DNA of 34,507 nucleotides, taken from Brevipalpus yothersi (lineage: Eukaryota > Arthropoda > Arachnida > Trombidiformes > Tenuipalpidae). This document shows, in pieces, positions 11,923-23,450 of this stretch (its first letter is position 1; every line of letters starts with the position of its first letter). The notes beneath the pieces are model-generated. The model was not told where the DNA came from. It saw nothing but the letters and a program-made list of their open reading frames with translations, and searched no databases. The DNA lies in contig QZCP01000118.1 in assembly GCA_003956705.1 (NCBI GenBank), positions 75,827 to 110,333 of the forward strand, given 5' to 3'. Both the position numbers and the translations under genes were made by a program.

Positions 11923-14086
11923 TTACCTGAATAAGATCCTTCTCAAGATTGTCCAGATAATTTCAACATGTGTCCTCATGACAGTGTGACTGGGGATTGA
12001 GATGACTGAATATCACATATTCAGGAGAAGAAGAAGAGAAACGAAAAAAAAATATTCTCCTCTCCATACTGATACTTGTTCAGATTATTGTTTTTTGTTT
12101 TCGACTTCGCTCTCTCTTTCTTTCTTGTATTCCTATTCCATTCATTCCAATGAATGTATGAATATATATGTCGGTGCCTCATCAAATCGATCAGATTATC
12201 CTTTCGACGCGCCTAGCATGAGATACTCAACGCTAAACGCCATTCATCTTCACTATTCACCTTTTTTTCTCTCCACTTTTCGAAGACCAGATAAACACAC
12301 ACACACACACTAACGAAGAAGAAGAGGAAGATGGAGAAGAAAAAAAAAGAAATCCTGGTACATACACTCCAGATCTCAGATATCAGATAGACAAATACAC
12401 ACAAGCTCAGACCGTTCTGCCATGTCAAAACGATAGTGATCTTGGTGAGAGATTCTGGCCTCCTCTTAACTTGCCTCCTTCGAATGGCCTCATCCTGAGT
12501 GAAGCTTATTTCTTTTCTACCTTTTTTTTTGGAAGCCTCTCTCTCTCTTCCTCTATCTTCATCAAGCCTTTCTCAGAATATACATACCTCTCAATGCTAT
12601 GTGTGTGTATGGTGGAGAGTAGAAAAAAGAAATATGAAATAGTGTCTCAAGATTTTTTGATTCGATAATGTTCTACTCAAGTATCATGTTCTCGGCGACT
12701 TATACAGCTTGATTCTGAGTTTTAACTGAAAAAAATATCCATTCCAGATGAAATTTCAGGGACTAAAATTTTTCTTCTCTCTCTGCTTGGACTCACTTTT
12801 TGAGCAAATAATTTACACTCAAGATTAAGAGCTTACCAACTTCACATATATCGATACTGGCCTTTCAATCGGTTTTGGTGATCGATTGATTTGAATGGTT
12901 AAGCTATTAGATTTTTCCCTCCAACTGAACTATCTGATCAACTGACAAAATTGGAGTTCGCGTAATATTATTTTTTCTTTGCTATTTTTTGAAACTTTTA
13001 ACTTGCGGAATAATCGTTTTTCGGGCCAGTTAAAACTTGATGATGATTCTGGCCCAATATGATGTGATAAAAGTTTGAAGTAATCAAAAAAAACCTTCAG
13101 CAGCTAGATTGCATAACTTGTCTTCAATTGGATGGTTTTGAAGGAGTGGAAAAATGATTCCAGTAGCTTGAATTGTAATTAAAAAACAATCAGAACAATG
13201 CCTTAATAGATTATCTTTTTTGTATTAATAGATTTTCCCCAGAGATATTCCATGAATAATTGATTGATTGCTCTACTAGCTATTATCATGATCTTTTGTC
13301 ACACCACAATCATTCAATTTAAAGTGGAAGATTTATTCAGATCATATCCTGGACAAGTTTATTATCAACTCGAAACAATGAAATGCGGCTCAAAGTCTCA
13401 AATCAGATAATCATCTTTCATCCACCCTATTGAAAAATATTATCGGAATTCTGTTTCAACACTGGATTCCCACAATTTTCATGTTCATAAATTCTTATCA
13501 TATCGATTTTTTCCCACCATTTATTCTCACTATATTTCTTCATTCTCATTTTCAATCAAACTCAGTACTCTTTTCTTTCTCTCTCTTTCTTGGATGACTT
13601 GAAAAACACTGATCTAGATATAGCTTATAAGAAGAGGAAAAAATGTATTAGTAAGAATACAGAGGCGATACAATACAGATACTTTGAGCTTCGGAGGCTG
13701 TCACTAAGATGAGGCTTACTTCCGTTCACAATCCTTAATTCGTTTTCCATGTAATCCATATTCAGATTGAGATGTAGGGGTTGTGATGAGAAGTGTGAAA
13801 GTCTATGATGGCGGATGAAATGATGTGGAAACTTTTTCTCGATTATAGATTTGGTGATGAAAGAATTGTGTATCCCAGATGAAAGAAGCCAGAAATAAGC
13901 AATGTCCATGTGTATAACTTGCTCGCTTGATTGCTCTCTCTTATAGAAAATGACAGTGATTCTTGCTGTGTACATGGGCTATATTGGCCAAGAAAAAGGA
14001 TGTAAAGAACAGAAAAAAAGATGCGGATGAGTGAAGATGTGAGGATGCTGAAAGAGAATACGAGCTTGTCAGACTTTTCCAATACA

Positions 14087-14089
<3 letters not shown>
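11923..14089. other. AT-rich non-coding block, 2.2 kb
   Basis: Unique AT-rich DNA. It holds a short CA array at 12294-12310 and a pyrimidine-rich piece near 12510-12570. The stretch 12680-13560 is very AT-rich and has none of the recurrent words found elsewhere. GGATGCTG occurs at 14043, just before the next CT array, and TGGCCA at 13985. The 116-codon minus-strand frame (13625-13975) is not recognised. Confidence 0.6.
12294..12310. repeat. (AC)8 microsatellite
   Basis: Short perfect AC array between AGATAA and TAACG. Confidence 0.95.

Positions 14090-14158
<69 letters not shown>
14090..14158. repeat. (TC)34 microsatellite
   Basis: Perfect TC array of 69 bp, one of the longest in the window. 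Confidence 0.98.
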
Positions 14159-14160
<2 letters not shown>

Positions 14161-15428
14161 ATGAGTGGATGGATATCCCAACTGAACACATGATGAAAAT
14201 TACTCTCCTCCGACTCGTGATGAGCATTAGTTGTTTCATGGCTTGAAATCGGATGAGAATACCCTCATGAAATCTCGAGAGATGATCGGAAACGATCATT
14301 TGCATTCAGTTTGCAGAGGAAAGAAAGAAAGAGAGAGGGAGAGAGATGTTCTATGGATTTTTTCCGTAGCCTCTGGTTTTACTTAATTGAAATAGACCGT
14401 TCCTGTATTCTTCTTTTGAATGTGATGAAAAGCTTTCACAAATGAATGTCAAAATGAATCCTTTCTCCCAGCTATGCTCTCATGTTTTCACACTTTTTTT
14501 GGTATAGTAATTCAGATTGAATTTGATTCAAGATGTACTAGTTGGCAAAACTTTCAGCTAATTTGTCGATAGCTTGAAGGCTACTCCACTGTCACATTGT
14601 GAACTTTATCCGATTATCATGAGCTTTCTCTCACATCTTATTTTGGTGCATTTGATGCGATTAAAAATATTCTCAAGTGAACCATAATGAAAAGTAAACT
14701 CATTTGCATCTTTGAAATTTTCATCTCATTAAGTTAAAGAGAAAGGAAAAAAGGAAGAATTCTTTTGTCTATAGGTTTGATCCCGGAAAAACAATATGGG
14801 CAAGAATTGAGCAAGATTTCCGCTATCAAAAGGTGACTCTAGGCCATCTTAGATGCTTAATTCGGTCAATTTTGGGTATAAAATGTATGCATAAGAGCTG
14901 CCCAGACGGATGTGTAACTGTACACAAGAAAATGATGATTTGATTAATAGGAGGAGAGAAGAAAAAGAGGAAGAGGAAGAAGAAGAAAAGATATATAATT
15001 GATCAAATTTCTTATATTCTGTATTGAAAGGTATAAAAACCACACTGATTATGTTTTCATGCAAATGATAATCCCAATAGATCATCATTCATCATTTGAG
15101 ATTGTTTCTTTTTATCATACTTTCTAAACGTTTGTTGGTATACAGATTGTTTCCACTAAATTTGATACTTTATAACATTTTTCAAGTGTTTCGCCTTGTT
15201 CATCATCTTCATGGATATTAGGTATACCCACTGAGCATTAGCAGAATATTGTAGGTGAATTAAGCAAAATAAGTAAAAAGAAAAAGAATAACTGATTAAG
15301 GCAAAATGAGAGGTGGCCAAAAGTCATCGCTTTATTATCTGGCAAAATTTGAATAAAGGATTGTTTCCTTGGGCTTGATGATGGTTACTTTGTACCAGGT
15401 ATATTCACCATGATAAGAGAGCAGTCAA
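14159..15428. other. Non-coding block with POU-type octamers
   Basis: Unique AT-rich DNA. Octamers occur at 14298, 14702 and 15059, a TCAAGTG word at 14673 and another at 15182. A purine-rich tract lies at 14950-14990. No exon is visible. Confidence 0.6.
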
Positions 15429-15952
15429 GAGAGAGAGAGAGAGAGAGAGGGGGGGAAATAAGTATGTGAATATTAATTTCCACTCTCTTCCCACTGTAAT
15501 TTGTGCAGAATGCTACTGCTACTATGTACGTACGTGTGTGTATTCTTCTTTGAAACGCGATTTCAACTGACAAAATAACATATACGATGTGTTCTGGAAC
15601 ATGAAAGCAAGAAAAAGATAGAAAGAGAGAGAGAAAGATGAAAAAAGAGATCCCTAAACGTTGCTATTTTCATCATACAGAAGATGTAAGAGATCATTTG
15701 CATACTCTTCATTTTGTCTAATTAAGCATAGAATTAGCTCTATCATGTGACATTTGATGTTGCATCCAACTTGCCATTGGCAGTAAGTATATATATGTAT
15801 ACAGAAACAAAAGTAAATGAAAGCCTTTAATGTATTTCGAGAAGTCACATCACTTACTCGTGTCATGATTTTTTGTTTGATTGTTTGGTGCATTTTAATT
15901 GATAACAACTTGAAGTTCACTCAATATGTACTTTATTTGAAATCATTTGCAT
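14298..15952. promoter_or_regulatory. Candidate homotypic cluster of POU octamers
   Basis: Five exact copies of ATTTGCAT or its complement start at 14298, 14702, 15059, 15696 and 15945, and a sixth lies at 17067. About 0.1 would be expected in 1.65 kb from base composition. In all five the octamer is part of the decamer TCATTTGCAT, allowing for orientation. ATGCAAAT is the established recognition sequence of POU-domain (Oct-class) factors. That this is an enhancer is inference; spacing is irregular and no conservation data are available. Confidence 0.35.
15429..15449. repeat. (GA)10 microsatellite followed by G7
   Basis: Perfect GA array that runs into seven consecutive G (15449-15455). Confidence 0.95.
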
Positions 15953-16756
15953 GAATGATTGAAATTTTGAGGCAAGAAATAATAATAAAATAAAGTGTAT
16001 CGGCTAATAGCCCATATAGCCAGAGAGGAAGTAGGAAAGGAGAAAAAGGCTTGGTTGATATTATCTGGAAATCATCTCTCTTTTTCTTTCTCCCTCTCAC
16101 TCTCTTTCGTCTAATCTCAATTGTGAACAAATGCCATGAAGTGTAATTTATTTCTCCTATTATTCTGGGACCCAAATCAAACAAAATCATTGACCACAGA
16201 CCACTTAATCAGTCTATCTTGTGCTGAGCTCAAACACACGATCTGGCTAGCTTTCCTGCTCTCAGACATCAGTCTTGATGTTGAATTAGTGATTCTGAAT
16301 CTGATCTAATCAATCGATTGATAATAGTAAGGCGAGCCGATCAGTTCTCCAATAAATTGAGAGCAGATTTCAATCAACTTTGGATGCGGGTCAAAGGAAA
16401 CAAGAAAAGATGATAAAATTTGGCATCTTTTTCTCTCTTTTTCCATCCACTACTATGCTTTTCTTTCTCTCTCCTGTCCACTCATGAATGAAACAAGCGT
16501 CTTAACAACAAGGCGGATGGCCCAAAGGAAGCTGAAGAAGGTGGGCTCGCTGGCCCACAGCGACTGCATTTTAGGCTCAAATGTGAATGTATTTACCAAA
16601 TTAAGGGAATGATTAATCGTTGATGCTAATGATAATAATGATGAAGAGAGAAGAGAGAAGAGAGAGAAAAAAGAAGAAAGAGAGAAAGAAGAATGATGCC
16701 CATGATCAAGCCTGTAAAGCATCAGACAGGCCGTTCACTTTGGCCTCACATGTTTC

Positions 16757-16759
<3 letters not shown>
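15456..16759. other. Non-coding block with palindrome and purine tract
   Basis: Unique DNA with two octamers (15696, 15945), the alternating ACGTACGT near 15527, a perfect 14-bp palindrome ATCAATCGATTGAT at 16309-16322, and a purine-only tract near 16641-16692. That tract lies 67 bp before a TC array and is complementary to it in composition. Confidence 0.6.

Positions 16760-16837
<78 letters not shown>
16760..16837. repeat. (TC)39 microsatellite
   Basis: Perfect TC array of 78 bp ending in CTCTCAG|CTTCC. The end resembles a polypyrimidine tract plus AG of a 3' splice site, but no coding frame follows, so it is left as a repeat. Confidence 0.98.
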
Positions 16838-16840
<3 letters not shown>

Positions 16841-17266
16841 TTCCTTACTCGAGCCTTTCCATAAATATATTGGCCTTCCTTCGACCTGACGTATTGGCAA
16901 GAAGTGAGGCCAAAGTTGGTGGCCACATCAAATGACCGCTAACTAGACGTTTTTTTGCTCTTCTATTCCTTCTTTTTCTTCTTCCTCCTGAATCCAGTAG
17001 GCGGATTTGTTGGCCAATCAACCAGAGAAAGAGAGAGAAAGAGAGCAACTCAAGCGTACAAAACTTATTTGCATATGTTCGCGAGCTTGATTGGTCTTTA
17101 CGAGCCATTTTTATCAATTATCACAATTGTAGAAACAAACCCAAATAGCTAGGCCAATTTCTAACCGTTGATTATTATCAGCATTGATCGAAATGAAGCG
17201 TTCCACTAAATCACTCAGAAAAGTCGCGTGAGTTGGTCCCAGTTTCTGATTGTTTCAGAAGCGAGG

Positions 17267-17268
<2 letters not shown>
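16838..17268. other. Spacer between TC and AG arrays, GGCC-rich
   Basis: About 430 bp with TGGCCA at 16920 (inside GTGGCCACATC) and 17011, further AGGCCA and TGGCCT words, and an octamer at 17067. No gene is visible. Confidence 0.6.

Positions 17269-17331
<63 letters not shown>
17269..17331. repeat. (AG)31 microsatellite
   Basis: Perfect AG array of 63 bp, in opposite orientation to the (TC)39 array about 430 bp upstream. Confidence 0.98.
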
Positions 17332-17335
<4 letters not shown>

Positions 17336-18294
17336 CCCAAAGGCCACGCGCTGCTGACACTGTGAATTCTGTTGTGGGACGTTCTTCCATGGTCAGTCAG
17401 TCTCACCAAAAATCACACGAGCTTGGTAGGTTAGCTAGGCGAGGTCAGTTGCTGGCTGAATAGGGTCGCTAGTTCGGTCAAAGTTGAATTCGCTTGGAGG
17501 CATAACACTTCTATGGACGAAAAAATCAGCTATTGAGAAGTTGAACGAGTTCTTCTTCTCTGGAAAACATTTGGCAATAGTAGCAAAAAGGAATAGCGAA
17601 TTGGTCCACTCGGTTTGCTAGTCTTTCTGTTTGCATTGATACATATTTGCTAAATCTTGGAGAAACTTTTAACGCCTCAAGGCAAAAGTTGTGGCGATCT
17701 TTTCTTAGCAAGAAGTACGAAAGTCTATTCTCTCTTGACAATCGAATATTCGAAGTGTTCAGTTTCTCATATGTTGGTTGAAAAAGTAAATATGTGAAGT
17801 TATGTGGACATTTGCTCATATCATTCGGATGTTCTCCAAAGTATTATCAGATGATCATGATGGCCATCACCAGAGCAATATCAGTAATATACATATATAT
17901 CTTCTTGGTCCTCTTACTCTTTGTGAATACAGGGAGATAGAATTTTCATCTGACTATGAAATTCATACGATAGATGAGAGTGCTCTGATATCACCAAGAC
18001 TGAGAGCTGAACGGACGCTGAGCACAACAAACTTTTCATATCTTCTTGATATGGAGAGAGAGAGATATATAAATATGAGGATGCTGGGTTATCATAATTT
18101 GTGAGCCCTAAAAGGCAAGCAATACGAAGAGAAACTCTCTTTTTCCTTTTTTCCACCATGGAATGAATCATTACTGTCATATTAAGAAACCTCATTAAAC
18201 TATGGGGTAAGTTATTAGAATGAGTCTCAATTTTATTCTTTCTCTTTGAAAAATAAGGGTTTCTCATAGCTTGGAGTATACTATTCACGGAGGA
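17332..18294. other. Non-coding block, higher G+C at its start
   Basis: The first 190 bp (17332-17520) look more G+C-rich than the surroundings but hold no coding frame of note. A 12-bp palindrome TCGAATATTCGA lies at 17742-17753, a 12-bp palindrome TGATGGCCATCA at 17858-17869, and GGATGCTG at 18079. The two opposing frames of about 100 codons have no recognisable content. Confidence 0.55.
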
Positions 18295-18316
18295 AGAGAG
18301 AGAGAAAGAGAGAGAG

Positions 18317-18377
<61 letters not shown>
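18295..18377. repeat. (AG)n microsatellite, impure start then pure
   Basis: Impure AG repeat with AAAG interruptions to about 18322, then a pure array of about 54 bp. Confidence 0.96.
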
Positions 18378-18383
<6 letters not shown>

Positions 18384-19059
18384 AAAACGAATGTATAAGA
18401 AAGAAAAAGATGTTCAAGCTTTCGCCATCAACACTACTTTTTTGAATAAAATATGGCCATGATTAGAGTCTGTGAATGTATTTCATATCGAAGATTGAAA
18501 TCATTTGCCTCGAAATGAAAAGAGAAGAGAAGAGGAGAGAGAGAGTAGAAAAAGTTCATATTTTAAGTGGGAAGATGAGTCAAGTATGAGGTTTCTAATG
18601 CAAATTTGATCTTTTAAACTCAATCACCCTTGTTAATCTGCATATCGAATAAATTTTTAGCGAAGTTGTGTCATGCTCCCAGAAGAATGCCATTAAACTT
18701 TTCACTTTTATCCTTTGCTTACTATCAATTCATCAGTCACGATTCTTGCTCATCAGAATTAAAATGATATGATGAATGAAGCACAAAAATTTTGATTTTA
18801 AGTTTAAAAAAATTAGCATTACTTGGAGAATCATTGCTAGTTTTAAGATTATTACATACACACATACTTGCGTATTAATTCATATAAGTTCATGGGTAAG
18901 AAAACAACAGGCCAGTGACTTTGACCAATCTTTGGGCCAAAGAATTTGGAAACATTCACACAAGAACATGGAAGAGAAGAAGAAAAGAAGATCATCAGCC
19001 TTGTCATCCTTCATACTGATTTCAAATTTTTTATTCCTGAGAGAAAAATTAATTTTTTC

Positions 19060-19061
<2 letters not shown>
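18378..19061. other. AT-rich non-coding block
   Basis: Unique AT-rich DNA with a TGGCCA word at 18454 (within TGGCCATGATTA, a word also found at 28565) and a short impure GA tract near 18520-18545. Frames run from here into the CT array and are array artefacts. Confidence 0.6.
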
Positions 19062-19102
<41 letters not shown>

Positions 19103-19507
19103 NNNNNNNNNNNNNNNNNNNNNNNNNNNNNNNNNNNNNNNNNNNNNNNNNNNNNNNNNNNNNNNNNNNNNNNNNNNNNNNNNNNNNNNNNNNNNNNNNN
19201 NNNNNNNNNNNNNNNNNNNNNNNNNNNNNNNNNNNNNNNNNNNNNNNNNNNNNNNNNNNNNNNNNNNNNNNNNNNNNNNNNNNNNNNNNNNNNNNNNNNN
19301 NNNNNNNNNNNNNNNNNNNNNNNNNNNNNNNNNNNNNNNNNNNNNNNNNNNNNNNNNNNNNNNNNNNNNNNNNNNNNNNNNNNNNNNNNNNNNNNNNNNN
19401 NNNNNNNNNNNNNNNNNNNNNNNNNNNNNNNNNNNNNNNNNNNNNNNNNNNNNNNNNNNNNNNNNNNNNNNNNNNNNNNNNNNNNNNNNNNNNNNNNNNN
19501 NNNNNNN

Positions 19508-19579
<72 letters not shown>
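19062..19579. repeat. CT array containing an assembly gap
   Basis: Pure TC from 19062 to 19102, then 405 N (19103-19507), then pure TC from 19508 to 19579. Both sides are the same repeat on the same strand, so the missing sequence is most simply more CT repeat. If the gap size is real, the array approaches 0.5 kb; gap lengths in assemblies are often estimates. Confidence 0.93.
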
Positions 19580-19583
<4 letters not shown>

Positions 19584-19930
19584 TAACCACCTTGATTTCT
19601 TTTTGATTCCTCTCTCTTTACCAATCATGCTATGGGCTTTTCTGCCTCTTATTCCTCAAATCCGATTCTCTGATATTACAAATTTTCGGGCGCGGATTGT
19701 GGTAAAAACCTCAATCAAAGTGTATCTTCAAGCCCTAAATATTTCTCTTGATTTTTCTTTCCATCTCGCTCTCTCTTCCCTATCTGTGGACATGATTTTT
19801 GAATAAAAAAAGGTGTAATCTGAGTCAATAACGAAAACTAAGATGATTTTTCTCTTCCTCCTCTCATAAAATGATTCTTTCCTATTCATCTGATGAATTT
19901 TCATCTATCTTTCCGCTAGATTTGAAGGTA

Positions 19931-19955
19931 TCAAAGCCCTGTTCTAGGGCTCTGA
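19931..19955. other. Short hairpin
   Basis: AGCCCT (19935-19940) and AGGGCT (19946-19951) pair perfectly across the loop GTTCT. After one A-C mismatch, three more pairs extend the stem. This gives nine pairs in total. No T-run follows, so it is not terminator-like. Confidence 0.5.
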
Positions 19956-21175
19956 AATCATCATCTGAAACCAAGCTTTAGTATAAAAAAAGAAGGTAAC
20001 ACGAGAAAACTGATGATGATAAGGACGGAAATGAATGCTTGTCATCATCAGAAGCTTAAAAATATACATAAGACTAATGAAAGAAAATCGAAGAAGAAGA
20101 GGAAAAAATTTTGCATGCAAATCGTTCATTATTCTTACCTTGATTTTGGCCTCACCTTTCCTCTTATGTATCAGTCTAAGAAATTCTGGCGAAAATTTTA
20201 TCCATCTTCTTATTTTCTGCTCTTGTGTCCATCAGCTGGACAAGCTGAAGCCCTCCCACTTTTATGGGCGTCATTTTTATGCCCATTCTTATTCTGTGAT
20301 TACATGGTATATCAGCTACCCTGAGAGGCTCTCTCTTTTCCATTCGTTTTCATGGGGCAAGAGAAATCAGTCCAATGAATTCTGAATCACTCGTCATTCC
20401 ATCAGGTTGAGAAGAAGAAAAAAATTCCGATTCATCATGCTGATCGACAGTTTATTCGGTTGACTGGTGAATATGTACACATTTAAATACATGCACATGT
20501 ATGTATACATATTCTGATGTTCATGATGTTCTGAGTTCACCAGAACATTTCCAATCATGCTTCTTGGGTGATCATATCCTGTTGCCAAACTTTTTATCCA
20601 TGAAAATGGAAAAAGATTATCACCATTTCTTCCAGTCTCATCAGTCTCTTTCTCACCTTCCAAGTCATTTGATTGAATTTCACATACTACTACTGCCAAT
20701 AATTATATCTCCATAATATATGCTGAACAGCTTTCCTATGCATGTAATCTGGCCGCTAAAAAGGGACATCAATTCAGATTATCAAATTAATTATGCTTCA
20801 CATTTGAAATCATATAAATTGTGAGCATACATTGAAAAGGGGGAGCGAGAAAAGCATGAGAGAACCTCATCGTTTTACATTGATTAATTTTTCACTCTTT
20901 TACATCTTGTTCTGGAAAGAGATGGAACTTTTTTTTGCATGCTGCATCACCTAAATGATCTGCTCTTCCATCATTGTCATGTATAGTACTTTGAGCCCAC
21001 ATAATGTGTGTTTCATCAAAATATCGATATATTGAAAGTTTATCATCAAAATTCTCTTCCTCATCTTATTTTTTCTCTCTCTCTCTTCTCTCGGGTACAG
21101 ATATTCCTCTTGGTTGCCTTTTTTCCTTCAGAATATTGGTGAAAAGTTCGATTGAACATAACTGGAAGCGTTTAC

Positions 21176-21190
21176 CTACTACTACTACTA
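21176..21190. repeat. (CTA)5 microsatellite
   Basis: Five perfect CTA units. Confidence 0.9.
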
Positions 21191-22489
21191 TCGACTGAAA
21201 AATTTGACAAAAATGTGAGTATAGAATATGTTGAGAATATAATCTAAGGGATAAAAAATTCCATCTACCTTGTTGTATTGAAAAAATATATATATGTACA
21301 AGATGCTGATGCTGATGGGTAAACATTGTGTTGACTTTCATTGACTTTAAGTTCTATTGCCTCCAGCAATTTTATACTGAACATGGTATGCCAAAGTGAT
21401 ATTCGAAAAAAAAATCGCCAAATATTTACAACCACCATGATGAAAAGTGAATTTTGGTGACTTCTTGTATGAGAAGTTTGAATTGAAAGATGACAAAAGA
21501 TGTCAGTTTTTGTGGCATCAAATGTGATGAGAAAAAATTGATTCCCTCATAATTCTCCTACAAAATCTGTCCTCGAGTCCTCTGTGCGAAGAAAATAAAC
21601 AGAAAAAAAAGTTCCATGATATTCTGAGAATACTTATCAGATAAAGTAGAGGATATCCTCTTGCGTCTGATAAGTTAAATGTTTGACCCATCATCACCGC
21701 ATTTGAGAGAGGGTCGCTTATCATCCACAATTGCCCACACCAAATTAAGGTAATTTAAAGATGATGTAAGATGGGAACAACAAAAAGAAAGGAAAATGAA
21801 TTAAAAAAAATTTTGAGGATGGTTTCGATGGGCTACCAGATTGAGCAATTGAAATTTATCGATTATCACTCTGGTGGGTGTTGGATAGAAGTGTATCGAG
21901 ATTGGCCTTCTGAAGTGGAAGAGTTAAAAATAGGAGATGAAAAGAAAATATTTCTTTTTTTCATTAATCAGAGAATTGATCGAATGTCAAAAGTTGAAAA
22001 AAGAGAATGAAAAAAAACTGATGAGAGAGAGGGGGAATCAAGAAGATGCGGTTTGAGAGAGAGATCAAGAGATGCTGAAGATGAGATGTAGGAGTAGAGG
22101 AAGATGGAGGAGGAGGAAAGAGAAATGCTGAGTCGATCAATTAAAGAAGATCAGGCAAACTTAAGTTTCTTCTTTTGTCTATCAGATAAAAACTATTAAG
22201 CTTGACTGTGTTCAAATTGAATCTTTCTTCTTCATTGAAAGCTTTCTCATACTTTTTTGTATCTGATTTTGGTTCCTCTCATTCAAATGCCAATCCACAT
22301 CCTCATTGTGGATGCTGCTCTGATTGACAATTAAAACTAAATCATCATCTGATTGTGTTTTCTGGATCCCTTTGTGAATTACTCACCATTATGTCTGGAT
22401 TGTTGCAATCAAGGATCTAGTGTTTTGGAGAGGTGATCATGAGTGAATGATAAAACCTTCAAGATAGCGTCCAATTATTTCTTTTCATT

Positions 22490-22516
22490 CTCCTCCTCCT
22501 CCTCCTCCACCTCCTC
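22490..22516. repeat. (CTC)n trinucleotide tract
   Basis: About six perfect TCC/CTC units followed by an imperfect CACCTCCTC extension. Confidence 0.85.
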
Positions 22517-23140
22517 ATCCCCTCATCCATCGTTAGAAGATGAATCATATTCTCAATTCATCTGAGCTTCATACAACTTTGATGGTCAGTGTTTTACCGG
22601 ATCTGATTGAAATTCTATTTCCGATTATCTCACAAATCACTCAATACATTTCAAACTTCATCATCATCTCTAACAGATTCTTGATACATGGCACACAGTA
22701 AGAATTTCGGCTCATTCCTTTTTTTCCTCTAAAGAATATCCCCTGGATGGTGGATAGTTTCACCAGCCTTAATCCATAGCTCAAAATCAGTGAACTTTTG
22801 AAACTCAAAGTATATATAAACCATACACACATACAGATGAAGAGTGGCTAAGTGATGGAGAAAGAAGAGGAAAAGTTCATCGGCAGAGCAGACATTTCGG
22901 AAAAGAAGCGAAGAAAAGTTATCATGTCAATCATGGCTCTGGAAGCACACTTGTATGCCAATCATTGAGGATGAAGAGCAAATGGCAAGAGAAAAGAGAG
23001 AGAGAAAAGAGAAATGATGGAGATCCATCTTCTTCATTATATTCATTTGACAATGAATAACATCAGTTCTCTTTCATATTTTGCTTCCAACTCTTTTAGA
23101 GGAAACCTTTTCTTCTTCTCTTTTACCCTTTCTTCTCTCC

Positions 23141-23147
23141 TTCTCTC

Positions 23148-23178
<31 letters not shown>

Positions 23179-23188
23179 CTTTCTCTCT
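23141..23188. repeat. TC array with 10-bp periodic interruptions
   Basis: After about 19 bp of pure TC, TTT interruptions occur at 23160-23162, 23170-23172 and 23180-23182, exactly 10 bp apart. The end is therefore a tandem of the decamer TTCTCTCTCT. Confidence 0.93.
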
Positions 23189-23449
23189 TACTCCCTGTGA
23201 TATGACATCCATTAGGGATACATACTCACATTTTCAAATAATTTGTGCCTGATCATGCATATTGATTCACAAGATATTCCTAATGAGGCTTGATAATAGC
23301 CATGATGACAGAGTGCGAAGTAGATGAGTATGCAAATGATCACATCTCACCGGATTGCATCATCGTTCCAGCCAATGTGATTCGATCGCTTTGCCAATGA
23401 GGAGAGGAAAATCAATGAGCTTCGGTCTTTGCATTAAGCTCCCTCATTT

Positions 23450-23450
<1 letters not shown>
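23189..23450. other. Spacer between opposite arrays
   Basis: 262 bp of unique DNA with one octamer ATGCAAAT at 23330, inside the 16-mer complement of one at 15694. No gene is visible. Confidence 0.6.

Larger units (their letters stand above)
19580..23140. other. Long array-poor non-coding block, 3.6 kb
   Basis: The longest array-free stretch. It holds a short hairpin at 19931-19955, CATCTGATG at 19887, an octamer at 20115, (CTA)5 at 21176-21190, tandem GATGCT at about 21303-21314, a purine-rich tract at about 22010-22125, GGATGCTG at 22310 and a CTC-rich tract at 22490-22516. A 79-codon frame at 21771-22010 has a mixed, Lys/Glu/Ile-rich translation that I do not recognise. No exon is supported. 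Confidence 0.55.

Noticed and set aside
14517..14531. 15-mer TTGAATTTGATTCAA also present at 9329-9343
   Set aside because: A few chance 15-mer matches are expected between all positions of an AT-rich window this size, and the flanks do not align.
16760..16843. Possible 3' splice site: long TC tract ending in CAG
   Set aside because: The composition fits, but any CT array followed by AG would look like this, and no coding frame or recognisable exon follows.
17332..17520. Locally higher G+C segment that might be an exon or RNA gene
   Set aside because: No open frame of note, no tRNA-type boxes and only a weak six-base inverted repeat (GTCCCA/TGGGAC).
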